A model generated the notes under the pieces. That model was not told where the DNA came from, did no database searches, and saw nothing but the letters and a program-made list of their open reading frames with translations. DNA of 8,265 nt, taken from positions 1-8,265 of the forward strand of contig CAMLSD010000151.1 of the NCBI GenBank assembly GCA_946482595.1, read 5' to 3'. Both the position numbers and the translations under genes were made by a program. Source of the stretch: an uncultured Comamonadaceae bacterium. Lineage in GTDB: Bacteria; Pseudomonadota; Gammaproteobacteria; Burkholderiales; Burkholderiaceae. This document shows positions 7,537 through 8,265 of this stretch, piece after piece. Position 1 is the first letter of the stretch; the number at the start of each line of letters is the position of its first letter.

Positions 7537-8265
7537 TCAGGCCGCTTCGCGCTGAGCGCGCTTGCGCTCATGCTCCTTCAGGAAGCGCTTGCGCAGGCGA
7601 ATGGACTTGGGCGTGATCTCGACGAGTTCGTCCTCTTCGATGAACTCCACGGCGTACTCGAGCGTGAGCTCGATCGGCGGCGTGATCTTGATCGCGTCTT
7701 CCTTGCCCGAGACGCGGAAGTTCGTGAGCTGCTTCTGGCGCACCGCGTTCACGACCAGATCGTTCTCGCGGCTGTGGATGCCGACGATCATGCCTTCATA
7801 GACCGGATCACCGGCCTTCACGAACATGCGGCCGCGGTCATCCAGCTTGCCCAGCGCATAGGTCACGATCTCGCCGTCGTCCTGGCTGATCAGCACGCCG
7901 TTCTTGCGGCTTTCGATCTCGCCCTTGTAGGGCTCGTAGCCGTCGAAGATGTTGCTGATCAGGCCGGTGCCACGCGTGAGGTTCAGGAACTCGTTCTGGA
8001 AACCGATCAGGCCTCGCGCAGGAATGCGGTACTCCAGGCGCACCCGGCCCATGCCGTCCGGCTCCATGTTGACCAGTTCGGCCTTGCGCAGGCCGAGCGC
8101 CTGCATCACACCACCCTGGTGCTGCTCTTCGACGTCGGCCGTCACCATTTCCATCGGTTCGTGACGCTCGCCGTCGACCTCGCGGAACACCACACGCGGC
8201 TTCGAGACGGCCAGCTCGTAGCCCTCGCGGCGCATGTTTTCCAGCAGGATGGTCAGGTGCAGTTC
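7537..8265 (-). CDS. typA: Ribosome-associated GTPase TypA/BipA, C-terminal part (5' end outside window)
   Basis: TypA is a translational GTPase of the EF-G fold that binds the 70S ribosome and aids 50S subunit assembly and growth in cold or stress. Only the last 242 residues of about 610 are in the window, and the frame is open to the right edge. The visible part begins ELHLTILLENMRREGYEL, the end of the EF-G-like domain III. It continues with VTADVEEQHQGGVMQALG, and YRIPARGLIGFQNEFLNLTR, which is diagnostic of TypA. It ends with the BipA-specific C-terminal domain, including NDLVVNAVRQKQLTN, EDAIKITPP and ELVEITPKSIRLRKR. The GTP-binding domain is not visible. The Met at 8235 is internal and not a start. 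The transporter gene follows after 11 bases, so it may be carried on the typA transcript. Confidence 0.97.
   Translation of the reverse strand, partial: ELHLTILLENMRREGYELAVSKPRVVFREVDGERHEPMEMVTADVEEQHQGGVMQALGLRKAELVNMEPDGMGRVRLEYRIPARGLIGFQNEFLNLTRGTGLISNIFDGYEPYKGEIESRKNGVLISQDDGEIVTYALGKLDDRGRMFVKAGDPVYEGMIVGIHSRENDLVVNAVRQKQLTNFRVSGKEDAIKITPPIELTLEYAVEFIEEDELVEITPKSIRLRKRFLKEHERKRAQREAA

Overview
The window looks like chromosomal DNA of a high-GC betaproteobacterium, probably of the order Burkholderiales. The basis is the uniformly GC-rich sequence and codon use, and the closely packed typA, EamA, HIBCH-type hydrolase and dusA genes, whose proteins read as typical of that group. The genus is not determined. 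Almost every base is coding, and no gap between genes exceeds about 60 bases. I saw no tRNA, rRNA, CRISPR array or insertion sequence.

Left half (1-4358, + strand): a tightly spaced four-gene cassette of the kind found with type VI secretion system (T6SS) cargo. It starts with the 3' part of a beta-ketoacyl-synthase-like gene that appears to have lost the catalytic Cys-His-His residues. One base later begins a 385-residue protein with an N-terminal PAAR-like (DUF4150) spike domain and a basic, cysteine-rich C-terminal HNH/Endo VII-type nuclease domain resembling Tox-GHH2. Next comes an acidic protein of about six beta-propeller blades, which is the best positional candidate for the cognate immunity protein. 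Last is a TIGR02270-type HEAT-like repeat protein. Gaps are 1, 18 and 4 bases, so one transcript is likely. A working model is that the PAAR-like domain seats the nuclease on a VgrG spike, the propeller protects the producer, and the pseudo-synthase and HEAT-like protein help in loading or folding. Only the PAAR-like and nuclease assignments come from recognisable motifs; the rest of the model is inference.

Right half (4417-8265, - strand): four genes reading towards the cassette. In transcription order they are the 3' part of typA/bipA (ribosome-associated GTPase), a ten-helix EamA/DMT-family transporter, a 3-hydroxyisobutyryl-CoA hydrolase (valine breakdown), and dusA (tRNA dihydrouridine synthase). 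The transporter stop and hydrolase start share an ATGA, and the other gaps are 11 and 23 bases, so co-transcription is likely. The two halves converge on a 58-base junction with GC-rich dyads but no T-run.

The most interesting part is the cassette: a predicted PAAR-like nuclease effector with a variant catalytic motif, a propeller candidate immunity protein, and a ketoacyl-synthase fold apparently reused without its catalytic residues.
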